DNA from: Paenibacillus sp. MAEPY2
Lineage (GTDB): Bacteria; Bacillota; Bacilli; Paenibacillales; Paenibacillaceae
Assembly (NCBI RefSeq): GCF_000499205.1
Contig: NZ_AWUK01000013.1
Location: 310,001 to 374,000 of the forward strand
Reading direction: 5' to 3'
DNA length: 64,000 nucleotides
The notes beneath the pieces were generated by a model. The model was not told the origin of the DNA. It ran no database searches and was given only the letters and a program-made list of their open reading frames with translations. This document shows, piece after piece, positions 9,583 to 18,307 of the stretch. Position numbers and translations under genes: made by a program. Each line of letters opens with the position of its first letter. The first letter of the stretch is position 1.

Positions 9583-10019
9583 TGAGCATCACCCGAATTC
9601 AATCCACCTTCAGGCTTGTATTTATGTACAAGCTCTCTCCAGCCAAAATCACCGCGATCCAGTGCTTTAACAAGAATCTCTGCAGTTGCAATATTCGTGG
9701 CAAGCGGAATCCCCTGTACATCGCACAGACGCAGCAAAGCGTTAATATCTGGTTCATGCGGCTGTGCCATCAATGGATCACGCAGAAAAATAATCAGATC
9801 CATCTCATTTTGCGCAACCAAGGCTCCGATCTGTTGATCCCCGCCCAGTGGACCGGATTCAAACCGATGGATCTGTAATGAGGTTCCTTCCATAATACGA
9901 AGACCTGTTGTACCAGTCGAGTATAGTTGATGGTCTGTAAAAACATTTTCGTAGGCTGTCACGAAGTTAACCATTTCTTCTTTTTTGCGATCATGGGCAA
10001 TAAATGCAATTTTCAACAT
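9579..10019 (-). CDS. mgsA: Methylglyoxal synthase
   Basis: This enzyme converts dihydroxyacetone phosphate to methylglyoxal, a phosphate-releasing bypass of lower glycolysis. The 146-residue protein keeps the family pattern: [13 protein letters not shown] at the start, a TGTTG phosphate loop, [11 protein letters not shown], and [15 protein letters not shown] with catalytic aspartates. AAAGGAGATTGTC before the ATG is a good binding site. Linkage with bacillithiol genes makes sense because bacillithiol helps detoxify methylglyoxal in B. subtilis. Confidence 0.95.
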   Translation of the reverse strand: MLKIAFIAHDRKKEEMVNFVTAYENVFTDHQLYSTGTTGLRIMEGTSLQIHRFESGPLGGDQQIGALVAQNEMDLIIFLRDPLMAQPHEPDINALLRLCDVQGIPLATNIATAEILVKALDRGDFGWRELVHKYKPEGGLNSGDAQ

Positions 10020-10030
10020 GACAATCTCCT

Positions 10031-10834
10031 TTAGTCGATAAAGTGATCAAATCCGTAGATGAGTCCTGTATATTCCATAACCTTCTGTACACCAATTTTA
10101 ACACCTGGCATATAACCTGCACGTTCATAGGAATCATGGCGAATTTTGAGGGATTGGCCAAAGTCTCCAAATACGACTTCCTGCTGTGCAAATACCCCCG
10201 GCAGCCGTACACTATGAATACGGAATCCATTATAATATCCGCCTCGTGCTCCTTCGATCGTCTCTTCTTCGTTCGGATTGCCCTGACGAAGTTCCTCGCG
10301 GTTTGCTGCAATTAACTCGGCTGTTTTAATTGCTGTACCTGAAGGAGCATCCAGCTTCTGATCGCCGTGATATTCGATAATTTCCACATTCGGCATATGT
10401 TTGGCAGCCTGCGCAGCAAACCTCATCATCAGAATAGCACCGATCGAGAAGTTCGGGGCAATTAACCCTCCGATGCCTTTGTCCTGACACTGCTTGTCCA
10501 GCTGTTCAATCTGCTCCGGCGTAAAGCCGGTAACCCCCATAACAGGTCTGACTCCATGACGAATGGCAATCTCTGTATGGGCGAAGGCGTATTGTGGAAC
10601 TGTGAAGTCTACCATAACCTGTGGTTTAGTCTCTGCAAAAGCCATCTCGATATCATCGGTCAAAAGCACCCCACATTCAGGCAGACCAACAAGCGTTCCG
10701 GCATCCGTGCCTGCTCCGGAGCGGTTGACCGCTGCTGCGAGCTCCAGATCAGGATCTTGAAGCACCAGTTTCACTACTTCACGGCCCATCCGGCCAGCCG
10801 CTCCGATTACGGCCACTCTTATTACTTCACTCAT
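10031..10834 (-). CDS. dapB: 4-hydroxy-tetrahydrodipicolinate reductase
   Basis: DapB reduces the DapA product with NAD(P)H on the way to diaminopimelate, lysine and spore dipicolinate. The Rossmann motif [11 protein letters not shown] is at residues 11-21. The active-site region [18 protein letters not shown] is present; many homologues have HH where this one has YHG. Length 267 aa is normal. It leads the dapB-mgsA-bshB1 series with an 11-base gap to mgsA. Confidence 0.95.
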   Translation of the reverse strand: MSEVIRVAVIGAAGRMGREVVKLVLQDPDLELAAAVNRSGAGTDAGTLVGLPECGVLLTDDIEMAFAETKPQVMVDFTVPQYAFAHTEIAIRHGVRPVMGVTGFTPEQIEQLDKQCQDKGIGGLIAPNFSIGAILMMRFAAQAAKHMPNVEIIEYHGDQKLDAPSGTAIKTAELIAANREELRQGNPNEEETIEGARGGYYNGFRIHSVRLPGVFAQQEVVFGDFGQSLKIRHDSYERAGYMPGVKIGVQKVMEYTGLIYGFDHFID

Positions 10835-10909
10835 CTTGGCTGCATCTCCTCACTATGTTAGTTCGTTTGGTTGAATCCATTTCAAACGATCCCCATCTGA
10901 AATGGGTTC

Positions 10910-11434
10910 TTATTGAATGGATTTCATACGCTGCTTAATTTCCTGTAATAATAGATGCAGTTGATCATTCTGCGGGTCTAGCAACAATGCGTTACGAACG
11001 GACCGGGTTGCAAGATCGAACTCATTTAGATCACTGTAAGCAAGAGCAAGCATAATATGCGCTTCCACGTATAACGGGTCAAGTTTAACTGCTTGTTTCA
11101 GCAGATCCGCCGCCTTCACATATTGTTCATGCGTTTCGTTCCCGGCCTGTTCAAGCAATGCCTTGGCCTGAGTACTTAACTGTTTGGCTTCCAGGGTCTG
11201 CAGATGCAATACGTATTCCTCAAGCCCCTGAGACAGTTCAACAGCCTTGCGCGCATATTCGAGCGCTGGACCCAGGTGCTGACTGCGGGCATGTGTAATG
11301 GAACAACGATAATAGAGCTCAGCATGTTCAGGGTGAGCATCAATGGCAGATTCAAACCAACGAATCGCCTGCTCAAAATCATTTTGCAAAATACAGCGGT
11401 AAGCATGCTGCAAGTACTCTTCCGGTTTCATCAT
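10910..11434 (-). CDS. Tetratricopeptide repeat protein, 174 aa
   Basis: Almost the whole protein is made of TPR-like helix pairs: residues 1-35 (YLQHAYRCILQNDFEQAIRW), 37-70 (HAELYYRCSITHARSQHLG), and 105-165 with the classic ALAYSDLNEFDLATRSVRNA pattern. There is no signal peptide or membrane segment. A GGGGGAGG site lies nine bases before the ATG. It lies between ypjD and dapB. A protein-binding role is probable, but no function can be assigned. Confidence 0.75.
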   Translation of the reverse strand: MMKPEEYLQHAYRCILQNDFEQAIRWFESAIDAHPEHAELYYRCSITHARSQHLGPALEYARKAVELSQGLEEYVLHLQTLEAKQLSTQAKALLEQAGNETHEQYVKAADLLKQAVKLDPLYVEAHIMLALAYSDLNEFDLATRSVRNALLLDPQNDQLHLLLQEIKQRMKSIQ

Positions 11435-11485
11435 CCAAGCTGTCCTCCCCCATTGAGGTGATGGTACAGCATATGTAATCTACGC

Positions 11486-11815
11486 CTAATCGGTGTTTTT
11501 TGGCGTCCACCGATTTGCATCGCGTGTGTTAAATTTATGCATGACTTTGTCGTGCGCCTCTGCCAGGTCGATCCCGAGAGAATTCGCAAAACAAATCGTG
11601 ATAAATAAAATGTCCCCGAGCTCAAGCTCAATGGAATTGTCTGCTTCGGAAGATTTTTTCGGTTTCTCACCGAACTCGTGATTCACTTCCCTTGCAAGCT
11701 CTCCCACCTCTTCAGACATACGGGCGAGCATGGCCAGCGGGCTGAAGTATCCTTCTTTGAACTGGGAAATATACAAATCAACCTCACGCTGCATTTCTGC
11801 AATGCTTTTCTCCAT
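11486..11815 (-). CDS. ypjD: MazG-like nucleotide pyrophosphohydrolase
   Basis: This single MazG domain of 109 residues carries the metal-binding EEVGELAREV motif (residues 35-44) and the second-half ELELGDILFITICFAN signature. These match the all-alpha NTP pyrophosphatase family, which hydrolyses NTPs or modified nucleotides. The ypjD gene occupies the equivalent place next to dapB in B. subtilis. It is divergent from ypjC across a roughly 170-base gap. Confidence 0.9.
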   Translation of the reverse strand: MEKSIAEMQREVDLYISQFKEGYFSPLAMLARMSEEVGELAREVNHEFGEKPKKSSEADNSIELELGDILFITICFANSLGIDLAEAHDKVMHKFNTRDANRWTPKNTD

Positions 11816-11988
11816 GAGAACGGATTCTCCTTTTGAAATTGTGTCGTATTTGTTCCTAATATATCAGTTATTTAGATTCACTTCCACCATCAGAAACGAC
11901 AAATCATTTTTAAAGAATCGATAAACAGGTATACTAAGATGGGAATGATTTCTTTCTCATTCTAATTTGTAAAATGGAGAGGGAACTT

Positions 11989-12858
11989 ATGAGCACTTCC
12001 AAAACCTGGGTTCAATTTAAATTGATTCTCCCCATCCTATTGGGTACGGCATTATATGCCTTTGGACTTCTGTACTTCATCATCCCCAACCAGCTCATGG
12101 AAGGCGGCGTAACCGGGATTACGGTCCTGCTGAAGTACGCGTTCAACATCTCTCCTTCACTTACAACCTTGGTTGTTAACATTCCGCTCTTTCTGGTTGG
12201 ACTTAAGATTTTGGGCGGCAGACAGATGATTTATACAGGCGTGGGTATTGGAGCGCTTACGTTGTTCCTCTGGTTATTTGAAAAAATGATTCATCTCGGC
12301 TGGATCGAACCGCTACATACAGAGAATGACCTTTTACTTGCGGCGCTTTACGCCGGTGTTACACTCGGTGCAGGCCTTGGCATCGTATTCCGCTGGGGCG
12401 GAACAACAGGTGGCTCTGACATCATTGCCCGCATTCTTAATCGAAAGTATGGCTGGAGTATGGGACGTGTGCTGCTAGGTATCGATTTCATCATTATTGG
12501 CATCTCTCTCGTCTACATTCCCAAAGAAAAAATACTGTATACCCTTGTAACTGTATTTATTGCCTCTAAAGTAATCGACTTTATTCAGGAAGGAGCGTAC
12601 TCGGCCCGCGCATTTATGATCATCAGTGACCACGCACCCGAGATTGCGGATTTGATTACCCGTGATATGGATCGCGGCGTCACGCTAATTCCCGCCATTG
12701 GCGCATATTCTAAACAAGCCAAGCATGTTGCATACTGTGTCATTTCCAGGCAGGAATTCAGACGTTTGCAAACGATTGTGCGTTCCGTCGATCCCAGAGC
12801 TTTTGTTATTATTAGCGATGTCCATGATGTGCATGGAGAAGGGTTTAAGGAAAGCTGA
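11989..12858 (+). CDS. ypjC: YitT-family integral membrane protein (YpjC-like)
   Basis: The 289-residue protein has about five to six membrane helices in its first 200 residues (for example ILLGTALYAFGLLYFIIPN) and a C-terminal soluble DUF2179 domain ending at the VDPRAFVIISDVHDVHG segment. The RWGGTTGGSDIIARI motif is typical of YitT proteins. Transport function is unproven for the family. The ATG at 11974 lies in the GGAGAGGG binding site, so the ATG at 11989 is chosen. It is the only plus-strand gene in this part of the window. Confidence 0.88.
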   Translation: MSTSKTWVQFKLILPILLGTALYAFGLLYFIIPNQLMEGGVTGITVLLKYAFNISPSLTTLVVNIPLFLVGLKILGGRQMIYTGVGIGALTLFLWLFEKMIHLGWIEPLHTENDLLLAALYAGVTLGAGLGIVFRWGGTTGGSDIIARILNRKYGWSMGRVLLGIDFIIIGISLVYIPKEKILYTLVTVFIASKVIDFIQEGAYSARAFMIISDHAPEIADLITRDMDRGVTLIPAIGAYSKQAKHVAYCVISRQEFRRLQTIVRSVDPRAFVIISDVHDVHGEGFKES

Positions 12859-12880
12859 CCGTGTATCTCTACAAAAAGAA

Positions 12881-12943
12881 AACCTCTCTCCTCAAGACAA
12901 GAGCCATCAGATGGCCTTTCTTGTAGATAGAGGTCTTTTTTTA
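12881..12943. terminator. Bidirectional terminator between ypjC and ypjB
   Basis: Nested stems (CCTCT/AGAGG outside, ACAAGA/TCTTGT and GCCAT/ATGGC inside) end in seven Ts on the plus strand. A run of As at the left end provides a shorter T tract for the opposite strand. Confidence 0.75.
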
Positions 12944-12965
12944 TATCGTGATGGTAGAAAAGGAG

Positions 12966-13835
12966 CTACCGCCGGAAAGGAAAAATCCCTTGCTGCTGCG
13001 CTCGATACTTACGATACCCCGCATAACTGAGCACGGCTATAATTGCGGAACTAATGAGCAATCCGGCTGCCCTCCGGTCTGGCCCCTGAACAAACGGCAC
13101 AAAGGCGCTCTCATCCTTTTCACGACCAAACAGCTTGTTTACCAACTCTTCACCATGGGCTACCATACTCTTTAATTGTGCGATGTCAGTCTGCTTGGCC
13201 GCAGTCAGCCCCTTTGTATGAGACAACCAGGCGTCCAACTGGGCGATCTCGTAAGGTTCTCGGCGAATCATTGCCGCAGGCCGGATCGTCTCGTAGTGCT
13301 CCTCCAGCAAGGCGTAGCGGCTTGCTATGATCGCGGTGCTTAACTGCTGATCTGCTGCAGTTGATAGCGCATCAATATCATTTTTTACGATTTTATAATA
13401 CTGGAGCCATAAGGGTTTGGCTGGGTTGGCAAGACTGTCCGCCGCAAGTCGAAGTTTGGCAGAGGCCTGCTGGAGAGAATTATCATCACTTTTCACCCTA
13501 ACGGCAGCTTCTTTCACTTCAACAATGGTCTCGGATAGGGCATGAATGCCTTCTACTGTCGTCTGGCCCTCAAAGGATATATGCTCCAGACCTTTACTGA
13601 TTCGCAAAATACTGCCTCTAACCTCTTCAATATCATTATCCAAGGCATGTCGATACAGCAGGGCCGCTTCTTCATTTAATTGTTTTATTGAATTTTTGGC
13701 TGATACTTGCTGATCTGTATTTCCGTTCGCACTTGTACTTTCCGCCGATACGCTGTATGACAAGTTCGTCCAGAACAGTAGAGTCATGAACGACACCACC
13801 ATAAATCCAGTTTTGATCCTGAACGTTCTCTTCAT
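12966..13835 (-). CDS. ypjB: YpjB-like sporulation-associated membrane protein
   Basis: The protein has an N-terminal signal sequence (MKRTFRIKTGFMVVSFMTLL, cleavage likely after SVSA), a roughly 220-residue helical extracytoplasmic part and a C-terminal membrane anchor (LLISSAIIAVLSYAGY) with a basic tail. YpjB is known as a sporulation protein of uncertain role. Upstream ATGs at 13856 and 13841 sit in or against the GGGAGGG binding site, so 13835 is preferred. Position between ypjC and ypjA matches B. subtilis. Confidence 0.8.
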   Translation of the reverse strand: MKRTFRIKTGFMVVSFMTLLFWTNLSYSVSAESTSANGNTDQQVSAKNSIKQLNEEAALLYRHALDNDIEEVRGSILRISKGLEHISFEGQTTVEGIHALSETIVEVKEAAVRVKSDDNSLQQASAKLRLAADSLANPAKPLWLQYYKIVKNDIDALSTAADQQLSTAIIASRYALLEEHYETIRPAAMIRREPYEIAQLDAWLSHTKGLTAAKQTDIAQLKSMVAHGEELVNKLFGREKDESAFVPFVQGPDRRAAGLLISSAIIAVLSYAGYRKYRAQQQGIFPFRR

Positions 13836-13901
13836 GGACATCCCTCCCACCATCAATGTATGGCAGGGGAGAGTTCCTTAGAACAAGCTTGCGTTATGAA
13901 T

Positions 13902-14528
13902 TCAGGCCCGTTTGGCCTGTCTCAGTGCAAGCCACGCGCATAGAATACTCACTAGTGTCAATCCGACGGTGAAATTGCGTACACCATCCAGATGGTCCAT
14001 CAGCGATGCGGGCAGCCAAGGGAAAATGTCATAGGTATAATCTATCGTATCGTTTAGCAGCGTCCACAAGGCAGCAATCACCAAAGCCCCCCAACGGAAC
14101 CCAAAGAATCGGACATACAAGAGCGCTTCAATAGCCATAGCACTATGAGATGCAATCAACATCCAATCCTGCCAATGTTGTGCCCCCCCCTGCATCCAGC
14201 CTGCAAAAATGATAGATACCGCCCATACACCGTACTTTACCGAAGTGACAACAGCAAGTGCCTGGAAGACATGTCCAATTCGATTCAGGACCATCGATTT
14301 TGGCTTGTACAATACCCACAATAAAGATAACGTGAAGAACAAACTCGCTGTGGGACTGTCCGGCACAAACACAATCTGCCACAGTGGTTGCTGTGCCAGC
14401 GTATACTCCATTTGATCCCCGTACCATATGTATCCGTATACAGTTCCTAATGCATTACACCAAAACAAGAGCCACAGGAAATAACGATTTGTTAGAAATT
14501 CCCGACTCCAAAAGTACGATAAAGCCAC
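13902..14528 (-). CDS. ypjA: DUF1405 membrane protein (YpjA)
   Basis: A 208-residue polytopic membrane protein with about six hydrophobic segments (FLWLLFWCNALGTVYGYIW, LFFTLSLLWVL, and others). The frame is open up to 14627, but that region contains the qcrC terminator. The GTG at 14528 with GGAAGGGG eight bases upstream is the likely start (ATG at 14546 lacks spacing). ypjA-ypjB-qcr linkage is conserved in Bacilli. No activity is known for the family. Confidence 0.85.
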   Translation of the reverse strand: MALSYFWSREFLTNRYFLWLLFWCNALGTVYGYIWYGDQMEYTLAQQPLWQIVFVPDSPTASLFFTLSLLWVLYKPKSMVLNRIGHVFQALAVVTSVKYGVWAVSIIFAGWMQGGAQHWQDWMLIASHSAMAIEALLYVRFFGFRWGALVIAALWTLLNDTIDYTYDIFPWLPASLMDHLDGVRNFTVGLTLVSILCAWLALRQAKRA

Positions 14529-14592
14529 GTTCTCTGCCCCTTCCATCCTATGTGTTCTGCGTTCCAAAGAAAGGTGTTGCGAAAAACTCCTC

Positions 14593-14624
14593 AAAAAAAC
14601 CTGACCGCATAAACGATCAGGTTT
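14593..14624 (-). terminator. Terminator of the qcrABC operon
   Basis: Stem AAACCTGATCG / CGGTCAGGTTT with a six-base loop and a T-rich tail on the minus strand, starting 17 bases after the qcrC stop. Confidence 0.9.
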
Positions 14625-14641
14625 CACTGCTTAATTCGATT

Positions 14642-15523
14642 TTACTGTTCTGCCTTCTGTTTCGCAAGCCATTCTGCCAGGTGATTGATTTCATCATCTG
14701 TCAAACCTTGAGCTATGGCTTGATCATACATCGCGGGCATTGTGTTATACCCTTCTTTGATAATCGTCAGGATTTCTTCCTGGCTGTGTTTGTCGCCCAC
14801 ACCACGTAGAGAAGGTCCACCTGCTCCCTTCATATCAGCGGCATGACATCCGATACACCCGGCCTTTTTGAAGGTATCCATTGCAGGGTCATCCTTCTCG
14901 ACGATCGCCACTTCTTCTTTTTGACCTGGCGCATTGGAGGTAGGCAGACCCTGCAGATGTTTCTCCAGCGCTTCTTCCTCACGCTGAATATGTTCCGGCT
15001 TCTTACCGCTTGCTTCCAACTCATGCTCGTAGTGTGTCCACGCAACATTGGTCAGGTAGAATACGGCCATCACCGACAAAATCATCAGCGATGATGCAAT
15101 TGGACGTTTGTAGAACCGTCTCTCCTTGCCTGTATCCAGAAACGGGGCGAGCAGCAGAGCGCCGAAAGCGACTCCACTGACTCCAAGTACCCCCAACAGG
15201 ACATAATCCCCTGAGGCATACGGGTATTTCAAATACTGATACAGAAACAAGAAATACCAGTCCGGCATCGGAATAACCGATGCACTTGGATTGGCCGGAT
15301 AGCCCAATGGTGCAGGTTCCGAAATCGTTAGTACCAAAATACCAACCAGTACAACGACACCAACCATCCATTCTTTCAGCAAGAAGTTAGGAATAAAAGC
15401 CTCTGATTTGCCGGGATACGCCGTGTAATCCGGTGGAGTTATAAACCCCGCTCCTTTACGGACGCGTGAGTCCCCGACGAAGATAATCTTTTCCTGGTCA
15501 TCTGACTTGTGTCCGTGAGCCAT
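14642..15523 (-). CDS. qcrC: Menaquinol:cytochrome c reductase cytochrome b/c subunit
   Basis: A fusion of a subunit IV-like membrane part with a C-terminal cytochrome c domain, typical of Bacillota bc complexes. Three membrane helices are visible (VGVVVLVGILVLTI, VLLGVLGVSGVAFG, SLMILSVMAVFYLTNV). The covalent haem motif is CIGCH (about residue 223) with the distal Met in YNTMPAMYDQ. The 293-residue protein is third in qcrA-qcrB-qcrC. It passes electrons from menaquinol towards cytochrome c. Confidence 0.95.
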   Translation of the reverse strand: MAHGHKSDDQEKIIFVGDSRVRKGAGFITPPDYTAYPGKSEAFIPNFLLKEWMVGVVVLVGILVLTISEPAPLGYPANPSASVIPMPDWYFLFLYQYLKYPYASGDYVLLGVLGVSGVAFGALLLAPFLDTGKERRFYKRPIASSLMILSVMAVFYLTNVAWTHYEHELEASGKKPEHIQREEEALEKHLQGLPTSNAPGQKEEVAIVEKDDPAMDTFKKAGCIGCHAADMKGAGGPSLRGVGDKHSQEEILTIIKEGYNTMPAMYDQAIAQGLTDDEINHLAEWLAKQKAEQ

Positions 15524-15544
15524 GTCGATTCCTCCCTTCTCAGA

Positions 15545-16216
15545 TTATAGTGGTCCCGAAATGCCCTGTCTGCGGATCATAATAAAGTGACCGACCAGAA
15601 GCACCAGAAGCACAGCCGGAAGGAAGAAGACGTGCAGGGCAAAGAACCGTGTTAACGTCTGTGCACCTACAATGGTTCCGCCTTGCAGGAATTCCTTAAT
15701 GATCGGCCCCAGCCAAGGAACCGTATTCGCAATCTCCAGCGTAACCTTGGTTGCAAAGTAAGCCTTGTTATCCCATGGCAACAGGTACCCTGTAAGCCCG
15801 AGACCCAGCATGACAAAAAAGATCAGCATGCCGACAACCCAGTTCATCTCGCGCGGTGCTTTGTAAGAGCCGGTAAAGAACACACGCATCGTATGTAAGA
15901 ACATCATAACGATAACCAGACTGGCTCCCCAATGGTGCATTCCGCGTACAATTTGGCCAAAGGCTACTTTGGTCTGCAAATACTCGACACTGGCGTAAGC
16001 ATTAATAATATCAGGCACATAATACATGGTCAGGAACATCCCTGACAAAATCTGAATAACAGTGATAAAGAACGTCAATCCACCAAAGCAGTACACGAAT
16101 GCGGAAAAGTGATGAGCCGGGTTTACGTGCTCTGGAACTTCATGATCCGCAACGTCCCTCCAGATTGGCGTGATATCGAGACGCTCGTCAATCCAGTCAT
16201 AGACATTTTTAAACAT
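15545..16216 (-). CDS. qcrB: Menaquinol:cytochrome c reductase cytochrome b6 subunit
   Basis: A four-helix b6-type cytochrome of 223 residues. Paired haem-ligand histidines are present in GMHHWGASLVIVMMFLHTMRVF and in the last helices (FFALHVFFLP, LLVGHFIMIRRQG). The GYLLPWDNKAYFATKV motif forms part of the quinone site. It sits in the cytoplasmic membrane between the Rieske protein and QcrC, with gaps of 15-21 bases. Confidence 0.96.
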   Translation of the reverse strand: MFKNVYDWIDERLDITPIWRDVADHEVPEHVNPAHHFSAFVYCFGGLTFFITVIQILSGMFLTMYYVPDIINAYASVEYLQTKVAFGQIVRGMHHWGASLVIVMMFLHTMRVFFTGSYKAPREMNWVVGMLIFFVMLGLGLTGYLLPWDNKAYFATKVTLEIANTVPWLGPIIKEFLQGGTIVGAQTLTRFFALHVFFLPAVLLVLLVGHFIMIRRQGISGPL

Positions 16217-16231
16217 CTGCGTTCACGCCTC

Positions 16232-16774
16232 CTATTTGACTCGGGTGTTCGGAATAATGTCGCCCAGATAAACCCAACCCTGATCTTCCTTAACCACATA
16301 CTCATCCAGCGGCTTCGGGGCTACGGCAAGATTCTTGCCCTCTTTGTTATAATGCGCACCATGACATGGACAATGATATTCGTCGGGAAATTGCTTATCA
16401 CTATTCCAGCCTACGGTGCAGCCCAAATGTTTACAAATGGGTGAAAGCGCATAGATTTTGCCCTGTTCATCTTTCCTGATCCAAGCGATTAACGAAGCAT
16501 TGCTCAAATACCAACCATCTTGCTGTTTCAGTTCAAACGTAAATTCTTGAGGTTCACTCGTAATTTTGCTGATTTCCGCTACTTTGACAGAGGTGCCTTC
16601 TCCCTTGTGCTGCAAAATCGGGTCCACCGCAAAACGGACCATGGGGAGTATTGCACCGGCGGCCATGTAGGCTGTAGCTCCACCAAGCGTGTACGTCAAA
16701 AACTGCCTGCGTGACATTTCCATGCGGCTTGGCAATTTCATCGAAGCTTCGTGCTGGTCATGCTCACTGCTCAT
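16232..16774 (-). CDS. qcrA: Rieske iron-sulfur subunit of the bc complex
   Basis: The Rieske protein that takes electrons from menaquinol. The N-terminal segment has MSRRQFLTYTLGG, a twin-arginine-like signal anchor with RRQF, followed by a membrane helix. The [2Fe-2S] ligands are in SPICKHLGCTVGW and HCPCHGAHY. 180 residues is normal. It is first in the qcrABC operon, with a good promoter at 16857-16885. Confidence 0.96.
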   Translation of the reverse strand: MSSEHDQHEASMKLPSRMEMSRRQFLTYTLGGATAYMAAGAILPMVRFAVDPILQHKGEGTSVKVAEISKITSEPQEFTFELKQQDGWYLSNASLIAWIRKDEQGKIYALSPICKHLGCTVGWNSDKQFPDEYHCPCHGAHYNKEGKNLAVAPKPLDEYVVKEDQGWVYLGDIIPNTRVK

Positions 16775-16856
16775 ACTGTCTCCAACCCCCTTTTTCAGCC
16801 AACTCTCTCAATCGTTTTCATTATCAGAAATTCCACGACTTACTAGAACATACATA

Positions 16857-16885
16857 ATCATATAGTAGCCCTAGAACACCGTCAA
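16857..16885 (-). promoter_or_regulatory. Sigma-A promoter of qcrABC
   Basis: TTGACG at 16885-16880, a 17-base spacer, and TATGAT at 16862-16857, reading toward qcrA. It differs from consensus at one base in each box. Confidence 0.65.
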
Positions 16886-16889
16886 GAAT

Positions 16890-16961
16890 TTGTCACACAT
16901 TTTTAAGGTTCATTTGTAAGCGTTATTAAAAAAATGTTGGTAAATTGTCACATTTGTCACA
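16890..16961 (-). promoter_or_regulatory. Three TTGTCACA octamers upstream of qcrABC
   Basis: Written on the plus strand, TTGTCACA occurs at 16890-16897, 16945-16952 and 16954-16961. Two are tandem with a 9-base period, and the third lies four bases from the qcrA -35 box. Direct repeats like this suggest binding sites for an activator such as a response regulator. The protein is unknown. Confidence 0.45.
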
Positions 16962-16967
16962 TGGAGG

Positions 16968-17390
16968 TCATCTTTTCCATAACTCACGGATTTTCTCCCC
17001 GACAAAACGCGCAATTCCTTCTTCTCCTACCTCTTGGGATAAAATGGAACGGCTTAATACCAGATCTGCTGAAGATATTTGGCTCTGTTCCAACACACCA
17101 TCAGATGACATTATAACCACATATTTGAAACCTGAAGATTTGAGTTGTTCGGATAAGGTATTTAATGCCATTGACATATCCGGACCAGCATAATGGAATG
17201 CAGGGTAAGTCATAATACGTCCTTTAAAAGGAATCTCCACCAGATCCAAAAAATCTCTAAGCCGCTCCAACGCCTCGGTTGCTTCAACCGGAGACTGCTT
17301 TCCCGTCAGGGCTGTGTATGGAATAAGGCATGTATCCAGATAGAGTTGCAGTTCCGCCCAGCTGTCTTGAGTCATCTCACTGAATTTCAA
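16968..17390 (-). CDS. ypiF: DUF2487 protein (YpiF-like)
   Basis: A soluble protein of about 140 residues with no catalytic motif I can name. It lies directly upstream of qcrABC, as ypiF does in B. subtilis, and its size matches. The frame is also open to an ATG at 17426, which would add 12 residues. That ATG has no binding site and touches a TATAAT-like sequence, so I prefer the TTG at 17390 (MKFSEMTQDS), with GAGAGGGG about ten bases upstream. Function unknown. Confidence 0.7.
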   Translation of the reverse strand: MKFSEMTQDSWAELQLYLDTCLIPYTALTGKQSPVEATEALERLRDFLDLVEIPFKGRIMTYPAFHYAGPDMSMALNTLSEQLKSSGFKYVVIMSSDGVLEQSQISSADLVLSRSILSQEVGEEGIARFVGEKIRELWKR

Positions 17391-17494
17391 TTCCCTAATT
17401 CCCCTCTCTATCCATTTTATTCCCATATTATATATGAGCTTATATTATAAATCCAGAGATTCATCCTTTACCCGTGTATAAATTATAGTGAACA

Positions 17495-17524
17495 CAAAAA
17501 AGAAATGCGTTTTTCACGCATTTC
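17495..17524 (-). terminator. Terminator after ypiB
   Basis: GAAATGCGT / ACGCATTTC perfect nine-pair stem with a five-base loop and six Ts on the minus strand. Confidence 0.88.
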
Positions 17525-17553
17525 CTGTGTTAAATTTTATTTGGATATGCTCA

Positions 17554-17733
17554 TCAGTTTATGGCCTTCAGTTCATCCGTCAGATTCCGGAAAGCTACTT
17601 CGTCTCCGGTAGCTAATGCCTTATCGATTTCCATATACAGCTTCTCGCTGCGCTGTTTACGAAGCGCGTCGTCCCACACCATCTCAGCAGCCAGCCCCAA
17701 CATGACTTCATACGTAACTTTCATTTTATCCAA
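17554..17733 (-). CDS. Short IDEAL-domain protein (C-terminal part of YpiB)
   Basis: A 59-residue protein that starts with TTG at 17733, seven bases after a GGAGGTG site. The second half (MEIDKALATGDEVAFRNLTD) has the pattern of the IDEAL domain. In B. subtilis ypiB lies next to ypiF and couples an UPF0302 domain to a C-terminal IDEAL domain; here only the short IDEAL part is present. Possibly a small regulatory protein; role unknown. Confidence 0.72.
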   Translation of the reverse strand: MDKMKVTYEVMLGLAAEMVWDDALRKQRSEKLYMEIDKALATGDEVAFRNLTDELKAIN

Positions 17734-17756
17734 TAGGATGCACCTCCAAAACGGAT

Positions 17757-18263
17757 TTAAGAGCTCCTATACTCCTTTCCTTTGGCAACATAACCTAGTG
17801 TAGTCCTCGACATCCGCTCAAGATCTGCATCAGTCAACTCACGTATCACTTTGGCAGGTGTGCCCAAAGCAAGGGTATAGGGCGGAATTTTGGTATTTTC
17901 AGTAACAACAGAACCGGCCCCGATCAGCGTATATTCACCAATTTCGGCTCCATTGAGAAGGATAGCGCCCATACCAATCAGCGAACCTGTTCCAATACGA
18001 CATCCATGGATAATCGCAGAATGACCTACAGACACTTCGTCGTCCAAAATCAAAGGCTGATTCATGTTGACATGTCCAACAGCATTATCCTGTATATTAC
18101 ATCGCCGTCCAATCACGATGGGTGCCAGATCAGCTCGCAGTACAGCATTGAACCAGATCGTAGATTCTTCACCCAGTGTCAGATCACCAATAAGTTTGGC
18201 TCCTTCAGCCATATATACCGAAGGGTGTAACCGTGGTTGCATACCTTTGTATGGAATTATCAT
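17757..18263 (-). CDS. Gamma-carbonic anhydrase family left-handed beta-helix protein
   Basis: The 168-residue protein is built of hexapeptide repeats (IWFNAVLRAD, NIQDNAVGHV, VSVGHSAIIHG and so on) forming a left-handed beta helix trimer. The three metal-ligand histidines typical of the family are visible in this set (VGHVN, VGHSAIIHGC). Family members are zinc or iron carbonic anhydrases, but many are acyl-transferase-like or uncharacterised. The GTG at 18272 lies in the GGAGTG site, so ATG 18263 is the start. Confidence 0.87.
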   Translation of the reverse strand: MIIPYKGMQPRLHPSVYMAEGAKLIGDLTLGEESTIWFNAVLRADLAPIVIGRRCNIQDNAVGHVNMNQPLILDDEVSVGHSAIIHGCRIGTGSLIGMGAILLNGAEIGEYTLIGAGSVVTENTKIPPYTLALGTPAKVIRELTDADLERMSRTTLGYVAKGKEYRSS

Positions 18264-18307
18264 AAGTATCACTCCTTAATTTGGGAGTGATTTTAGCAAC
18301 TTGTCCT

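Noticed and set aside
14547..14627. An N-terminal extension of ypjA
   Set aside because: It lies in the qcrC terminator and lacks a start signal.
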